Shown here: in pieces, positions 48,852 through 56,968 of the stretch
Numbering within the stretch: the first letter of the stretch is position 1
Layout: every line of letters begins with the position of its first letter
Assembly (NCBI GenBank): GCA_026706985.1
Contig: JAPOXR010000003.1
Span: 124,001-188,000, forward strand
DNA: 64,000 bases
Source of the DNA: Paracoccaceae bacterium
GTDB taxonomy: Bacteria > Pseudomonadota > Alphaproteobacteria > Rhodobacterales > Rhodobacteraceae
Direction: 5' to 3'
The notes under the pieces: model-generated
What the model was told of the DNA's origin: nothing
Databases searched by the model: none
What the model saw: only the letters and a program-made list of their open reading frames with translations
Program-made: the position numbers and the translations under genes

Positions 48852-49093
48852 TCAATCAAAACGCGGCGGCTCGCGCATCGGCCCGCGCGGTGGCAGCTCG
48901 AGTTCCACACCGCCATAGGGCGCAAAACACTCATGGATGAAAGCAGCCGGATTCTCTGGCTCGGCTTCCTGGCAGACCGCCTCGCGCAGGATCAGCCTCG
49001 CCTCCTCTTCCATCGAATGACCATTGCCGCCGCCCGAGTGCGAAGCCGGGTCTTTACGTCGTCATCCAGATTGCGGATCGTGATGCTCGCCAT
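48852..49093 (-). pseudogene. FitA/VapB-type ribbon-helix-helix antitoxin, frameshifted
   Basis: The start MASITIRNLDDDVKTRLRTRAA is a typical FitA ribbon-helix-helix. After it the frame breaks near 49024 and reaches a stop at 48992; the continuation HSMEEEARLILREAV through to a stop at 48852 is in another frame. One missing base at GCGGCAATGG would restore a protein of about 80 residues ending 10 bases before the toxin start. The second part contains ATG GAAGAG with a GGAGG-like stretch, but any protein made from it would lack the DNA-binding part. Confidence 0.8.
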
Positions 49094-49449
49094 GTTCAAG
49101 CCCTCCACAGTCCCATCAAACGAAACACTACGCAGTGATTGCGATGCAATCAAGGCGAAGATTTGCCTCCCATTGCTTTGTTTTGCGCGCCCTGGGTGCG
49201 AGCATCACGGCACTGCGTCTGTGACCTCCTGTGTGCGCCTCGCGCGTCACGCTCCGTCCGGAACCGCTCGAAATTCAGTCATCAAACCGCATACAGGCGG
49301 CATCGAATTGGAGGCGATGTCCGGCGAAAATCAAGGGCTACGAAACCGGAGGAACAGAAAATATTCAACTATTGCAGTCCACTGCCATACCCTTGGCGGC
49401 AAACAGCGGATGATGGCGGAGATTGGCTATACTGTCGTGCGACCCCGGT
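49094..49449. other. Non-coding gap in the accessory block
   Basis: This 356-base stretch between the antitoxin start and the dksA stop has no gene that I can support. The open frames on both strands are short, overlap the neighbours and show no family-like pattern. It must hold the promoter of the toxin-antitoxin pair. Confidence 0.5.
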
Positions 49450-49872
49450 TTAACCCGGGCGAAAGGAACGCTCGTTCTTTTCATGCTGTTCCTGGGCTTC
49501 CAGGCAAAGAACCGCAACCGGTCGGGCCAATAACCGCTTCAGTGAAATTGGACGGCCGGTGACTTCGCAATAGCCAAAGCCGCCATTTTCAATCCGTTCC
49601 AGCGCATGGTTAATCTTCGACAGAAGTTTCCGTTGCCGATCGCGGGTCCGGAGCAGAAAATTGCGCTCGAGGTCCTCCGCTGCCTGATCCGCAATATCGG
49701 GCAGGGTCCGTTCCTGACGGCGCAAATTCTCGACCGTGTTTTTGGCTTCCTGCATGATTTCTTCCCGCCAATCGAGGAGTTTCCGCCTGAAGAATTCGAT
49801 CTGTCTCGCATTCATATAGGGTTCGTCTTCAGAGGGAAGATAGTCATCCGGTAGTTCAATCCTCAAATTCAT
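49450..49872 (-). CDS. dksA: DksA-type RNA polymerase-binding regulator, zinc finger reduced
   Basis: A 140-residue TraR/DksA protein: coiled coil (about 35-95) followed by a finger region GGFGYCEVTGRPISLKRLLARPVAVLCLEAQ. The classic four cysteines are reduced to one in CEVT and one in CLEA, as in other alphaproteobacterial DksA proteins. It is expected to act with ppGpp at RNA polymerase. Divergent from the 55-residue membrane protein at 50073. Confidence 0.9.
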   Translation of the reverse strand: MNLRIELPDDYLPSEDEPYMNARQIEFFRRKLLDWREEIMQEAKNTVENLRRQERTLPDIADQAAEDLERNFLLRTRDRQRKLLSKINHALERIENGGFGYCEVTGRPISLKRLLARPVAVLCLEAQEQHEKNERSFRPG

Positions 49873-50072
49873 TCAATTATTCCCCCAAATAATTGTGCCG
49901 CAGACAATCGAACACCCGGAATGCATCCAGACCCCGATAATCGAATTGATTGCCACTGTCATTTCGTAAATTTCATTTCCCGAACCGCATTGTTTCAAAA
50001 TTGAAATCAACCCGACTCGAATTCAGGGTGTTATCGATGCTAATCTGCCGGAACTGAGAGTCGGACTTGTTC

Positions 50073-50240
50073 ATGCTGGTCATTTTGGGTTTTGCCGCCG
50101 GAATTGTGCTTGGTGTCCGCAAAGCCGGTAACGCGGGCGGAAGCCGATTGGACAAATTCCAATATGGCGCTGTCTTCGGGATCGCATTTGCGATTGCGGG
50201 ATTATTCGTGACCCTTGTGGCCGGGTGGCTCGGACTCTGA
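50073..50240 (+). CDS. 55-residue conserved membrane protein
   Basis: A short gene that automated calls easily miss. It reads MLVILGFAAGIVLGV, then RKAGNAGGSRLDKFQYGA, then VFGIAFAIAGLFVTLVAGWLGL: two membrane helices joined by a basic loop with the conserved RLDxxQY pattern. Similar 50-60 residue proteins stand beside dksA in Rhodobacterales, sometimes wrongly labelled apolipoprotein acyltransferase; the function is unknown. The pairing with dksA is the main support for it being real. Confidence 0.75.
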   Translation: MLVILGFAAGIVLGVRKAGNAGGSRLDKFQYGAVFGIAFAIAGLFVTLVAGWLGL

Positions 50241-50264
50241 TTGCATCGGCGGTTTTTGAATTCG

Positions 50265-52544
50265 CTACACCGCGTCTGCAGCGCTTCTGACCGGTGCTGA
50301 ACGGCACAGCCGGTCGACCGCGGACAGGCTGAGTGACGCGGGTAAAAAGCGTGGTGATACAATCCGTACCGTAACCGGCCCTACCCGCCCGGTTGATTCG
50401 ATCCAGAAGGCCGCTGTGCCGGCGCGGAAGGCAAGTGAATCCGGGCCGATCAGCGCGGCTTCGCCGCTGATTTCAATATTCAGCGGGTCCGTCAGATAAG
50501 GCAGTGTCGATCCGGTTTGACTGAGTGCCGTCACCACGATTCTCACCTCATCCTTCTCGCCGGCGAGTATTTCACCTGAATCGGCGGCGACATCCAGTTT
50601 CGCCGGTATCGGCGAATTGACCATACGCGTTTCCGTCACGGGTTCGCCGGATTGGTAACCGATCAAGCGCATGCCTTCCCAGGAATGTCCCCAGGTGCCG
50701 AATTCACCCGCGTTGACATCTTCCGGCCGAATGATGACCGGCGGGTGCGGGAGATGCGGAAAACTGACCCTGTCGGGCAGAAACCGCCGCCCCTCATAGG
50801 ATCCAACCTTCAATTCGACCTCGTCGCAATTTGTCAGGATGATCAAGGGTAAAACACCACCGATATTGCGCTCTCCGCGCGACCAATGGGTGACCGGTTT
50901 CAATACCGGCTTCGATTTCACCTCCGACTGGCTGGCGTAAACCGCGGCGGCGAATTTTTCGACCCGGAACATGTCGAGCACGCCGTGGTGGCAAATCCGG
51001 TCTCCGGAACCGAATTCCCGATGCGTGTTATAGTCAAACATGCACCAGCCGACACTGCCGGTGATATTCGGGTCACCATATGATGCATCCAAAACCTGCA
51101 AAAAACGCAGCACATGCTCTGCCTGCCGCATCTCGTTGTCGAAGGATTTTGTCGGGAACATATGGCCGTTAAATTCTGTCACGAGATAGGGCACATTTCC
51201 GGACAGACCGGTGACCTCCGTCTGCCCGCGCAGCGCCACCCGGTGATGATTTGCCCCCGGCATTTCTTCGCTGCCGATCGCAAAATCATTCATCGCGTAG
51301 ACGTCTTCGAGCAATTCACTGTTTCCGATACAGCGGACGCCGGAAGTCTGCCGGGTCGAATCCAGTTTCCGCGCTAACCGGTTTGTACGGGTATAGAATT
51401 CCCGGTTATCCGCTGACTCGTTGATTCTTACACCCCAAAGCACGATTGAAGGATGATTCCAGTCGCGCCGGATCATTCTTGCAACATTGCGTACCGACTC
51501 CTGCTGCCATTCCCTGCCCCCGATATGCTGCCAGCCTGGAATTTCCTCGAAGACCAGCAGTCCGACCCGGTCACAATGATCCAGAAACCAGGAAGACTGC
51601 GGATAGTGCGAGGTGCGGACCAGATTACAGCCCAACTCATGCTTCAGGATAGACGCGTCGCGTTCCTGAGACCGCCGCCCCATCGCATAGCCGACATATG
51701 GAAAGGATTGGTGGCGGTTGAGACCGCGGATCTTGAGCAAGCGGCCATTCAGTCTGAACCCGTCAGCAGCGAATACCGCATCGCGGAAACCGAAGGAAAT
51801 TTCCCGATGATCGAGTGCGGTTTCGGCAAGCAGCGAAACCTCCGCCCGGTACAGCACCGGGTTGTCGATATCCCACAATTCGATCCCGGTCAGATCATCC
51901 AGCGTCAACTGCACCTGTGCACCGGAAATCGCGCATTCGGATGAAGTGACTGTTTTTGAGGATCTATCCTGTATGCTGACCCGCAGCCGGCAACCCATAT
52001 ATCCTTTGCCATGAAACCCGCATTTGACACGCACCGATTTCCGCTGGCCGAGCGGATTCGGCGTCTCGATTTTGATGTCCCCTATCCAGGCGCTGCCGGT
52101 GGTCTGGAGCCACACATCCCGATAGATCCCGGCATAGGTCAGATAATCGATATAGCCGCCAAATGGCGGAATTGACGGATTTTCTCTGCCGTCGATCCTG
52201 ACACTGAGGAGATTTTCACCCGGTTGGAGATGCTCGGTCAGCCGTGCCGTGAACGGTGTAAACCCGTCCCTGTGATGTTGAATTTCTATGCCATTCAGGA
52301 AAACCCGTGCATCGGCCATGGCGGCATCAAAAATCAGCTGCGACTCGCCACTTGCCAGCTCCTGCCAGTGCAGGATTCTCTGGTAGCAGAACTCTTTCTG
52401 GTAAACGCGTTCGTCAAAATAATTCAGCGGCAGATTCACTGCATTGTGAGGCAGCCGGACAGGTTTGCCCGGCTGCAATTCATACCGGAACCGGGGTTCG
52501 AATCCTTCGCTGAATATCCAGCCGTCATTCAAGCGCCTTCTCAA
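50265..52544 (-). CDS. Glycoside hydrolase family 2 protein (beta-galactosidase/glucuronidase type)
   Basis: A 759-residue GH2 enzyme with sugar-binding, immunoglobulin-like and TIM-barrel domains in order. The barrel has the family signature HYPQSSWFLDHCDRVGLLVFEEIP, the acid/base glutamate in WGVRINESAD and the probable nucleophile in LVTEFNGH. There is no signal peptide, so it likely acts in the cytoplasm on imported sugars. The start has no ATG: a TTG at 52544 with GAGGG upstream (or an in-frame CTG two codons before) begins the family-like LNDGWIFSEG. It is divergent from dgoK-dgoA, so a galactoside or galacturonide-related substrate is likely. Confidence 0.88.
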   Translation of the reverse strand: MRRRLNDGWIFSEGFEPRFRYELQPGKPVRLPHNAVNLPLNYFDERVYQKEFCYQRILHWQELASGESQLIFDAAMADARVFLNGIEIQHHRDGFTPFTARLTEHLQPGENLLSVRIDGRENPSIPPFGGYIDYLTYAGIYRDVWLQTTGSAWIGDIKIETPNPLGQRKSVRVKCGFHGKGYMGCRLRVSIQDRSSKTVTSSECAISGAQVQLTLDDLTGIELWDIDNPVLYRAEVSLLAETALDHREISFGFRDAVFAADGFRLNGRLLKIRGLNRHQSFPYVGYAMGRRSQERDASILKHELGCNLVRTSHYPQSSWFLDHCDRVGLLVFEEIPGWQHIGGREWQQESVRNVARMIRRDWNHPSIVLWGVRINESADNREFYTRTNRLARKLDSTRQTSGVRCIGNSELLEDVYAMNDFAIGSEEMPGANHHRVALRGQTEVTGLSGNVPYLVTEFNGHMFPTKSFDNEMRQAEHVLRFLQVLDASYGDPNITGSVGWCMFDYNTHREFGSGDRICHHGVLDMFRVEKFAAAVYASQSEVKSKPVLKPVTHWSRGERNIGGVLPLIILTNCDEVELKVGSYEGRRFLPDRVSFPHLPHPPVIIRPEDVNAGEFGTWGHSWEGMRLIGYQSGEPVTETRMVNSPIPAKLDVAADSGEILAGEKDEVRIVVTALSQTGSTLPYLTDPLNIEISGEAALIGPDSLAFRAGTAAFWIESTGRVGPVTVRIVSPRFLPASLSLSAVDRLCRSAPVRSAADAV

Positions 52545-52862
52545 TTTCAGAATTCCCTCTCATTGAACCCGCGGCCTTCCGCCAAATAGAGCGGAAATGC
52601 ATCAGCGGCAATCCGCAGCCGGTTACACCGCGATGCAGAAGATGTTGAACCAATAACTATTTATAAATCAATATTATAAATCCATTTCCTGATGTGAATT
52701 CGAACGGCATCGGGCACCATCCCGACTCAGGGCCGCATATTACCACCACAATCACGGAGGCTCCCAATTCGTGAGCTGTAAATGCATGGCAACCGGTAAT
52801 CTTTACTGCAATAATTGGTGCGCACATCAGAAGACTAAACCATGGGGCTTAAGGAATTTGGC
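52545..52862. promoter_or_regulatory. Divergent control region between GH2 and dgoK
   Basis: This 318-base gap lies between two divergent sugar genes and must carry both promoters. An AT-rich tract at about 52650-52685 (TATTTATAAATCAATATTAT) is the likeliest promoter core. No clear operator repeat is seen and no regulator gene is adjacent. Confidence 0.45.
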
Positions 52863-53771
52863 ATGCGTTGCGATTGGATCGCTGTGGATTGGGGAACTTC
52901 AAACCTCCGCTGCTGGGCTGTGGATAAGGACGGCCGGAGCGAAGCTTTCGCCGAGTCAGACAGGGGGATGGCCCGCCTGGATGCGTACGAATTCGAATCT
53001 GCTTTGCTGGAATTGATAAATGAATGGCTGCCGGCAAGTGGCGCGGTTGAAATAGTAATCTGCGGTATGGCCGGCGCACGGGGTGGCTGGATCGAGGCTC
53101 CCTACAGGAGCGCGCCCTGCGCTCCCATGTCAGCCGAAATGGCAATGTCTCCGGTAACCCGTGACCAGCGCCTGCATGTCACCATTGTGCCCGGAATCAA
53201 AACCGCCCGGCCGAAGCATGATGTCATGCGTGGTGAGGAAGTGCAGATCGCCGGCTATCTCGCCGATTATCCGCTGGATAACGGGGTGTTGTGTCTTCCC
53301 GGAACCCACACCAAATGGGTGCATGTGAAGAACAATGAAATCATCAGCTTTCGGACCTTCATGAGCGGCGAATTGTTTGACCTGATCAGCCGTCATTCAG
53401 TTCTCCGCCGATGCATCGATACCAGCCAATGGAACAACGGAGAATTCGAACAATCCGTGGATCGCATCTTTTCACGTCCCGAATTTCTTGCCGGTGATCT
53501 GTTTTCGATCCGGGCAGAAAGCCTGCTCGGGGAGCTGCCACCGGATCTCACGGCAGCCAGGCTCTCAGGCCTGCTGGTTGGCGCCGAACTCGCCGCCTCA
53601 AAGAATTACTGGTTCGGACATACGCCGATCATTCTCGGCGCGGAACGCACGGCGCAGCTTTACCAGTCGGCATTGGCCAAGCTTGGAATTGAAGCCCGCC
53701 TCTTCAATGCTTCCGCCTCAACCCTCAGGGGATTGGCAAAGTTCAGACAGCTTCAGGGCAACACGCCATGA
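52863..53771 (+). CDS. dgoK: 2-dehydro-3-deoxygalactonokinase
   Basis: Phosphorylates 2-keto-3-deoxygalactonate in the De Ley-Doudoroff pathway. The 302-residue ASKHA kinase starts CDWIAVDWGTSNLRCWAVD (phosphate-binding loop), and has GMAGARGGWIEAPY, LCLPGTHTKWVHV and TFMSGELFDLIS. ATG 52863 has AAGGAA six bases upstream; the upstream in-frame ATG at 52842 is less well placed. Overlaps dgoA as ATGA. Confidence 0.94.
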   Translation: MRCDWIAVDWGTSNLRCWAVDKDGRSEAFAESDRGMARLDAYEFESALLELINEWLPASGAVEIVICGMAGARGGWIEAPYRSAPCAPMSAEMAMSPVTRDQRLHVTIVPGIKTARPKHDVMRGEEVQIAGYLADYPLDNGVLCLPGTHTKWVHVKNNEIISFRTFMSGELFDLISRHSVLRRCIDTSQWNNGEFEQSVDRIFSRPEFLAGDLFSIRAESLLGELPPDLTAARLSGLLVGAELAASKNYWFGHTPIILGAERTAQLYQSALAKLGIEARLFNASASTLRGLAKFRQLQGNTP

Positions 53772-54382
53772 CGCGGCCACTGATCGCCATTCTGCGCGGC
53801 ATTCAACCGGATCAAGCTGTCGCTGTCACCGCCGAACTCATCGAAGCGGGCTTTTCCCGGGTCGAAGTGCCAATGAACTCACCGGACCCGTTGGAAAGCA
53901 TTGAATCCATTGCACACGCCTTCGGTGACCACAGCATCGTCGGTGCCGGCACGGTCCTCACATGTGACGACGTCTTTAAGATCGCTAATGCGGGCGGGCG
54001 GATGATTGTATCACCGAATACCGACATTGCCGTCATTTCAGCATCCAGGAAACTGGGCCTCGAATCTTTTCCAGGCGCGATCACGGCTAGCGAATGCATG
54101 CGGGCCCTGGGGGCCGGAGCCGATGGCCTGAAGCTGTTTCCCGCATCGGTGCTTGGCCCGCCGGGAAGCGCTTCGCTGCGGGCGGTTCTACCGCGGAGCA
54201 CGGTGATTTATGCGGTTGGCGGCGTTGGGCGCGGAAATTTTCACGAGTGGCTGTCCTCGGGAATCGACGGATTTGGAATCGGATCGGCGTTGTTCAGACC
54301 GAACATGGCCTTGAAGGAAATCCGCGCCAATGCTGAGATGATTGTCAGGTTCTTTGACCAGGCGGTGGCACGGCGATGCTGA
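53768..54382 (+). CDS. dgoA: 2-dehydro-3-deoxy-6-phosphogalactonate aldolase
   Basis: Cleaves KDPGal to pyruvate and glyceraldehyde-3-phosphate. The 204-residue KDPG/KDPGal class I aldolase shows AILRGIQPDQAVAVTAELIEAG, RVEVPMNSPDPLESIE, GAGTVLTCDDV, and LKLFPASVLGPPGSASLRAVLP with the Schiff-base lysine. Coupled to dgoK by an ATGA overlap. Galactonate dehydratase (dgoD) is not in the window. The M48 gene starts inside its last codons. Confidence 0.94.
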   Translation: MTRPLIAILRGIQPDQAVAVTAELIEAGFSRVEVPMNSPDPLESIESIAHAFGDHSIVGAGTVLTCDDVFKIANAGGRMIVSPNTDIAVISASRKLGLESFPGAITASECMRALGAGADGLKLFPASVLGPPGSASLRAVLPRSTVIYAVGGVGRGNFHEWLSSGIDGFGIGSALFRPNMALKEIRANAEMIVRFFDQAVARRC

Positions 54383-55068
54383 CGGCCGCACTGATAATCC
54401 TTCCACTTCTCTACGCTTTTGCCGCTTTCCATTATTCGGCTTGGCAAACCAAGCGGCGGATGGCCAGGAATTCAAGCCCGCTGACCGATGCGGCGATACA
54501 AAAACTGAATGACCGGCTTGCCGAGGCGGCGGAACTACGGAAATTCACCGCGAGGATCTACGAAATCAGCACGATCAACGGATTGGCCATGCCGGATGGT
54601 AAGATTTACATCACCAGAGGCCTCTTCAAATGCTACCGGCGAGGTGAAATCAGCGACGCCGAATTATCTTCGGTTGTTGCGCATGAACTTGCCCATGTCA
54701 TGCTGGGACACACCAAGAATCGCCTGGCGGATTTTGTCGGCCAGAACGCGGCCAGGATCGCACTCGGCTTTCTCCTCAACCGCTACATTCCCTTTTTCGG
54801 CAATGCCATTGCACAGGGGCTGTTGACCCTTTTCTCACGACGATTGTCGCAGAAAGACGAATATGCCGCCGATGCCTATGCAAGCGCCATCCTTACCAAG
54901 TCCGGCATAGGCACGGAGGCGCAAAAATCACTTCTCCGGAAGCTGCCTGATCTGACCGGGAATTCGGAACAGGGTATCGCATGGCTCATGAGCCACCCCA
55001 AAACCGAAGCGCGGATAACCGCGATCGAAAAGCGCGAACAGCGCTGGCGGTCGGGCGATGGTGATTGA
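54376..55068 (+). CDS. M48 family metallopeptidase
   Basis: A 230-residue zinc protease with an N-terminal transmembrane helix (LTAALIILPLLYAFAAF), the catalytic HExxH in VVAHELAHVMLGH and a downstream glutamate in QKDEYAADAYA as third ligand. The C-terminal SHPKTEARITAIEKRE is common in the family, which handles damaged membrane or envelope proteins. It overlaps the end of dgoA by 7 bases, which looks like chance clustering rather than a shared pathway. Confidence 0.9.
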   Translation: MLTAALIILPLLYAFAAFHYSAWQTKRRMARNSSPLTDAAIQKLNDRLAEAAELRKFTARIYEISTINGLAMPDGKIYITRGLFKCYRRGEISDAELSSVVAHELAHVMLGHTKNRLADFVGQNAARIALGFLLNRYIPFFGNAIAQGLLTLFSRRLSQKDEYAADAYASAILTKSGIGTEAQKSLLRKLPDLTGNSEQGIAWLMSHPKTEARITAIEKREQRWRSGDGD

Positions 55069-55133
55069 TCCGGAAATCCACTTGGCAAGGCGGCGGTGTT
55101 CAAAGGGAATTATATGTATTGGTCCGCAAGATG

Positions 55134-55295
55134 TCAGTTGTTTAGAGAGAGTCTGACTGAACCTGATGACCCGTCATAAACCATCAACATATTACGTAAA
55201 AATGTTCTTCCAATGAGCGCATAATGGGGTTGGCCGCCTGCGGTCAAATGAACTCCCGCAAACTGACCGTATTGCGTGAAGCTCAGGCTGGGCAC
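55134..55295 (-). pseudogene. Retropepsin-like aspartyl protease, C-terminal part cut off by IS256
   Basis: Downstream fragment of the protease gene that begins at 56968. On the minus strand it reads VPSLSFTQYGQFAGVHLTAGG then PHYALIGRTFLRNMLMVYDG, ending at a TGA at 55134. ALIGRTFL is the hydrophobic-Gly motif that packs against the catalytic DTG loop in retropepsin-like enzymes. Its first three codons are the 9-bp target duplication. Joined to the upstream part with one duplicate copy removed, the reading frame is intact (about 143 residues in total), so the gene was whole before the insertion. Confidence 0.88.
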
Positions 55296-56595
55296 GAGTT
55301 ATTGTCGAATCTGGTGTTTGCGCGGCCGGCCAAGCGGCGATCCTTTCCATCTGATTGTCGTGTTTCCTTGTCTCTATGACCTCAATTCCATCTCTGAACC
55401 CCACCCCGGTGACGACCTTGGACAGTTGCTTGAATCCACGCAGCCGTCTCCATCTTCCCCCGGCGCACAGACCGGGTCTGAATATCATGTGAAGCATGCC
55501 GCCGCGGGTGAGGCAGCCCCGTGACTGCCTTGTCCGGTGACGGATGGTGGCGAAGGTTGATTCAATCGGGTTTGTCGTCCGTATGCTCTGCCAGTGTGCG
55601 GCCGGGAAGTCATAGAAGGCCATGAGCCCGTCCCGGTCCTTCTCCAGGCAGCGGACCGCCTTCGGATACCTGTCCCCGCAGGTCCCGGTGAAGAGGTCGA
55701 AGGCACTCCCGGCATTCTCCCCGGTGCCGGATCTCCAGATGTCATGAAGTGCCGCCCTGGCCTTTGGCTGGACCGATTTCGGCAGGGCGTTCAGCACATC
55801 CGCGGTCTTGTGCATCCAGCAGCGCTGCTGACGCGTGCCGGGAAAGATCTCCTCCTGCGCGGCCCGGAAGCCCATGGCGCCGTCCGCGACCGCCAGCTGC
55901 GGCGCATTCATGCCCTTTGCCTTCAGCGCCGGCAGCACCTCCCGCCGGCTCTGCGTCGGTTCACGGATGCCGTCCTCCACCGCCGGGAGGCGCTTCTCCC
56001 CCATTTCATTGACGCCTGTGACCGCAGGACAGCACAGTCTTTCCCGACCGGCCCTGAGGCCGCTGTGGATGCCGTCCGCCCAGACATGGACCCAGCGGCC
56101 GCTGTCCGGACGGGACCGCCGCCATTCCCCGTATTCCCGCCTCCGGGAAGCCTTGAGACGGGAGACGGTGCCGGCCGAGAGGCCCCTGGCCTCCGAACCG
56201 GTCAGCGCCCCGGGGGCCGGTCCCATCCCGCCGGTGGAGACACCCTTGAGACAGAGCCATGAAAGGCTTGCCTCCAGCGGGCGGGACCTGCGGATATACG
56301 GCGGCACCAGTGCAGAGCGGAAACACACCGGATCGCCGGTCCTGGAGCGGACCTTCGGTATCCGGACGGTGACCGGGCCGGTCCCGGTCTGGATATAACG
56401 CCCGGGGTGGTGGCCGCTGCGGATGACACCGGCACGGCCGTCATCAGGGCGCCGGCCGGAATGAAGGGAAAGAAAATCCTCCAGTTCAGCCTCAACGGCA
56501 TGGCAGAGGAGCTGTCCGGCACCCGTGCGGATCAGTTCGGACAACTCGTCACGGGGCCTTGTGCGGCTCTCAAATCCATATACATCCGAACTCAT
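55192..56595 (-). CDS. IS256-family transposase
   Basis: Mutator-type DDE transposase. The three acidic residues are in VHVWADGIHSG, AVADGAMGFRAA and TTNPIESTFATIRHRT, with the family's conserved CWMHKTADVLNALP. ATG 56595 (MSSDVYGFES). About 433 codons lie within the element; the frame has no stop at the element's left end and runs on into the target gene, ending at 55192, so the last 34 or so residues come from the flank, in a frame different from the protease. A TGG after MERIAA could be a lost stop. Confidence 0.9.
   Translation of the reverse strand: MSSDVYGFESRTRPRDELSELIRTGAGQLLCHAVEAELEDFLSLHSGRRPDDGRAGVIRSGHHPGRYIQTGTGPVTVRIPKVRSRTGDPVCFRSALVPPYIRRSRPLEASLSWLCLKGVSTGGMGPAPGALTGSEARGLSAGTVSRLKASRRREYGEWRRSRPDSGRWVHVWADGIHSGLRAGRERLCCPAVTGVNEMGEKRLPAVEDGIREPTQSRREVLPALKAKGMNAPQLAVADGAMGFRAAQEEIFPGTRQQRCWMHKTADVLNALPKSVQPKARAALHDIWRSGTGENAGSAFDLFTGTCGDRYPKAVRCLEKDRDGLMAFYDFPAAHWQSIRTTNPIESTFATIRHRTRQSRGCLTRGGMLHMIFRPGLCAGGRWRRLRGFKQLSKVVTGVGFRDGIEVIETRKHDNQMERIAAWPAAQTPDSTITRAQPELHAIRSVCGSSFDRRRPTPLCAHWKNIFT
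55287..55295. repeat. Target-site duplication of the IS256-type element, left copy
   Basis: GCTGGGCAC, identical to the copy at 56690-56698 and directly adjacent to the terminal inverted repeat. Nine bases fit the 8-9 bp duplications made by IS256-family elements. Confidence 0.9.
55296..55322. repeat. Left terminal inverted repeat of the IS256-type element
   Basis: A 27-bp end that begins GAGTTATT and continues AATCTGGTGTTTGCG; 25 of 27 bases match the reverse complement of 56663-56689. Confidence 0.9.
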
Positions 56596-56662
56596 GGCGG
56601 TGTACTCCCTGGCTGCTGTTCTCAAATTCAATCAACCGGATATGCCGCCAGCTTTCAAACTC

Positions 56663-56689
56663 CGCAAACACCAGATTTGATAATAACTC
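56663..56689. repeat. Right terminal inverted repeat of the IS256-type element
   Basis: Reverse complement begins GAGTTATT; pairs with 55296-55322 with two mismatches in 27 bases. Confidence 0.9.
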
Positions 56690-56698
56690 GCTGGGCAC
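56690..56698. repeat. Target-site duplication of the IS256-type element, right copy
   Basis: GCTGGGCAC, same as 55287-55295. On the minus strand it encodes Val-Pro-Ser in the protease frame at both copies. Confidence 0.9.
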
Positions 56699-56968
56699 GA
56701 AAATCTGTGCTAGATGCATATTGACTTCTCCTGCACCATGCACTCCGGACACGGCCTTTCGGTCAACGATAGGTAGGTTTAAATGTACCGCCAAGGATGA
56801 ATCAATGCAGCTTGTCGATGCACCTGTATCAATCAATGCGGGGTACAGATTTTCAGGGATATTGAGCGGTCCCTTTCGGGCTTGCTGATAGTTTGAATCA
56901 AACCCGATTCTAACCTGTAAGGTAGGCCCGAATACAACTAACTCTGCAGAGGATTCATGCCCACACAC
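56690..56968 (-). pseudogene. Retropepsin-like aspartyl protease, N-terminal part cut off by IS256
   Basis: The upstream 93 codons of a small soluble aspartyl protease. The catalytic loop is in LYPALIDTGASTSCIDSSLA (DTGA). It begins with a GTG at 56968 that follows directly on the TGA of the 91-residue gene upstream, so the two were co-transcribed and probably translationally coupled. The frame breaks at VPS, where the IS256-type element begins; the rest of the gene, with the ALIGRTFL motif, is at 55134-55295. A truncated read-through of 132 codons into the element would lack the second half of the fold. Confidence 0.88.

Larger units (their letters stand above)
55296..56689 (-). mobile_element. 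IS256-family insertion sequence (1,394 bp)
   Basis: Complete element: 27-bp inverted repeats at both ends, a 9-bp target duplication, and one transposase gene on the minus strand. The length is normal for the family. It lies inside a retropepsin-like protease gene, on the same strand as that gene, so the transposase could be transcribed from the protease promoter. The near-perfect ends and exact duplication point to a fairly recent insertion. Confidence 0.93.

Noticed and set aside
48992-49093. Programmed frameshift in the antitoxin gene
   Set aside because: There is no slippery heptamer or downstream pseudoknot that I can see at the break; a simple deletion explains it better.
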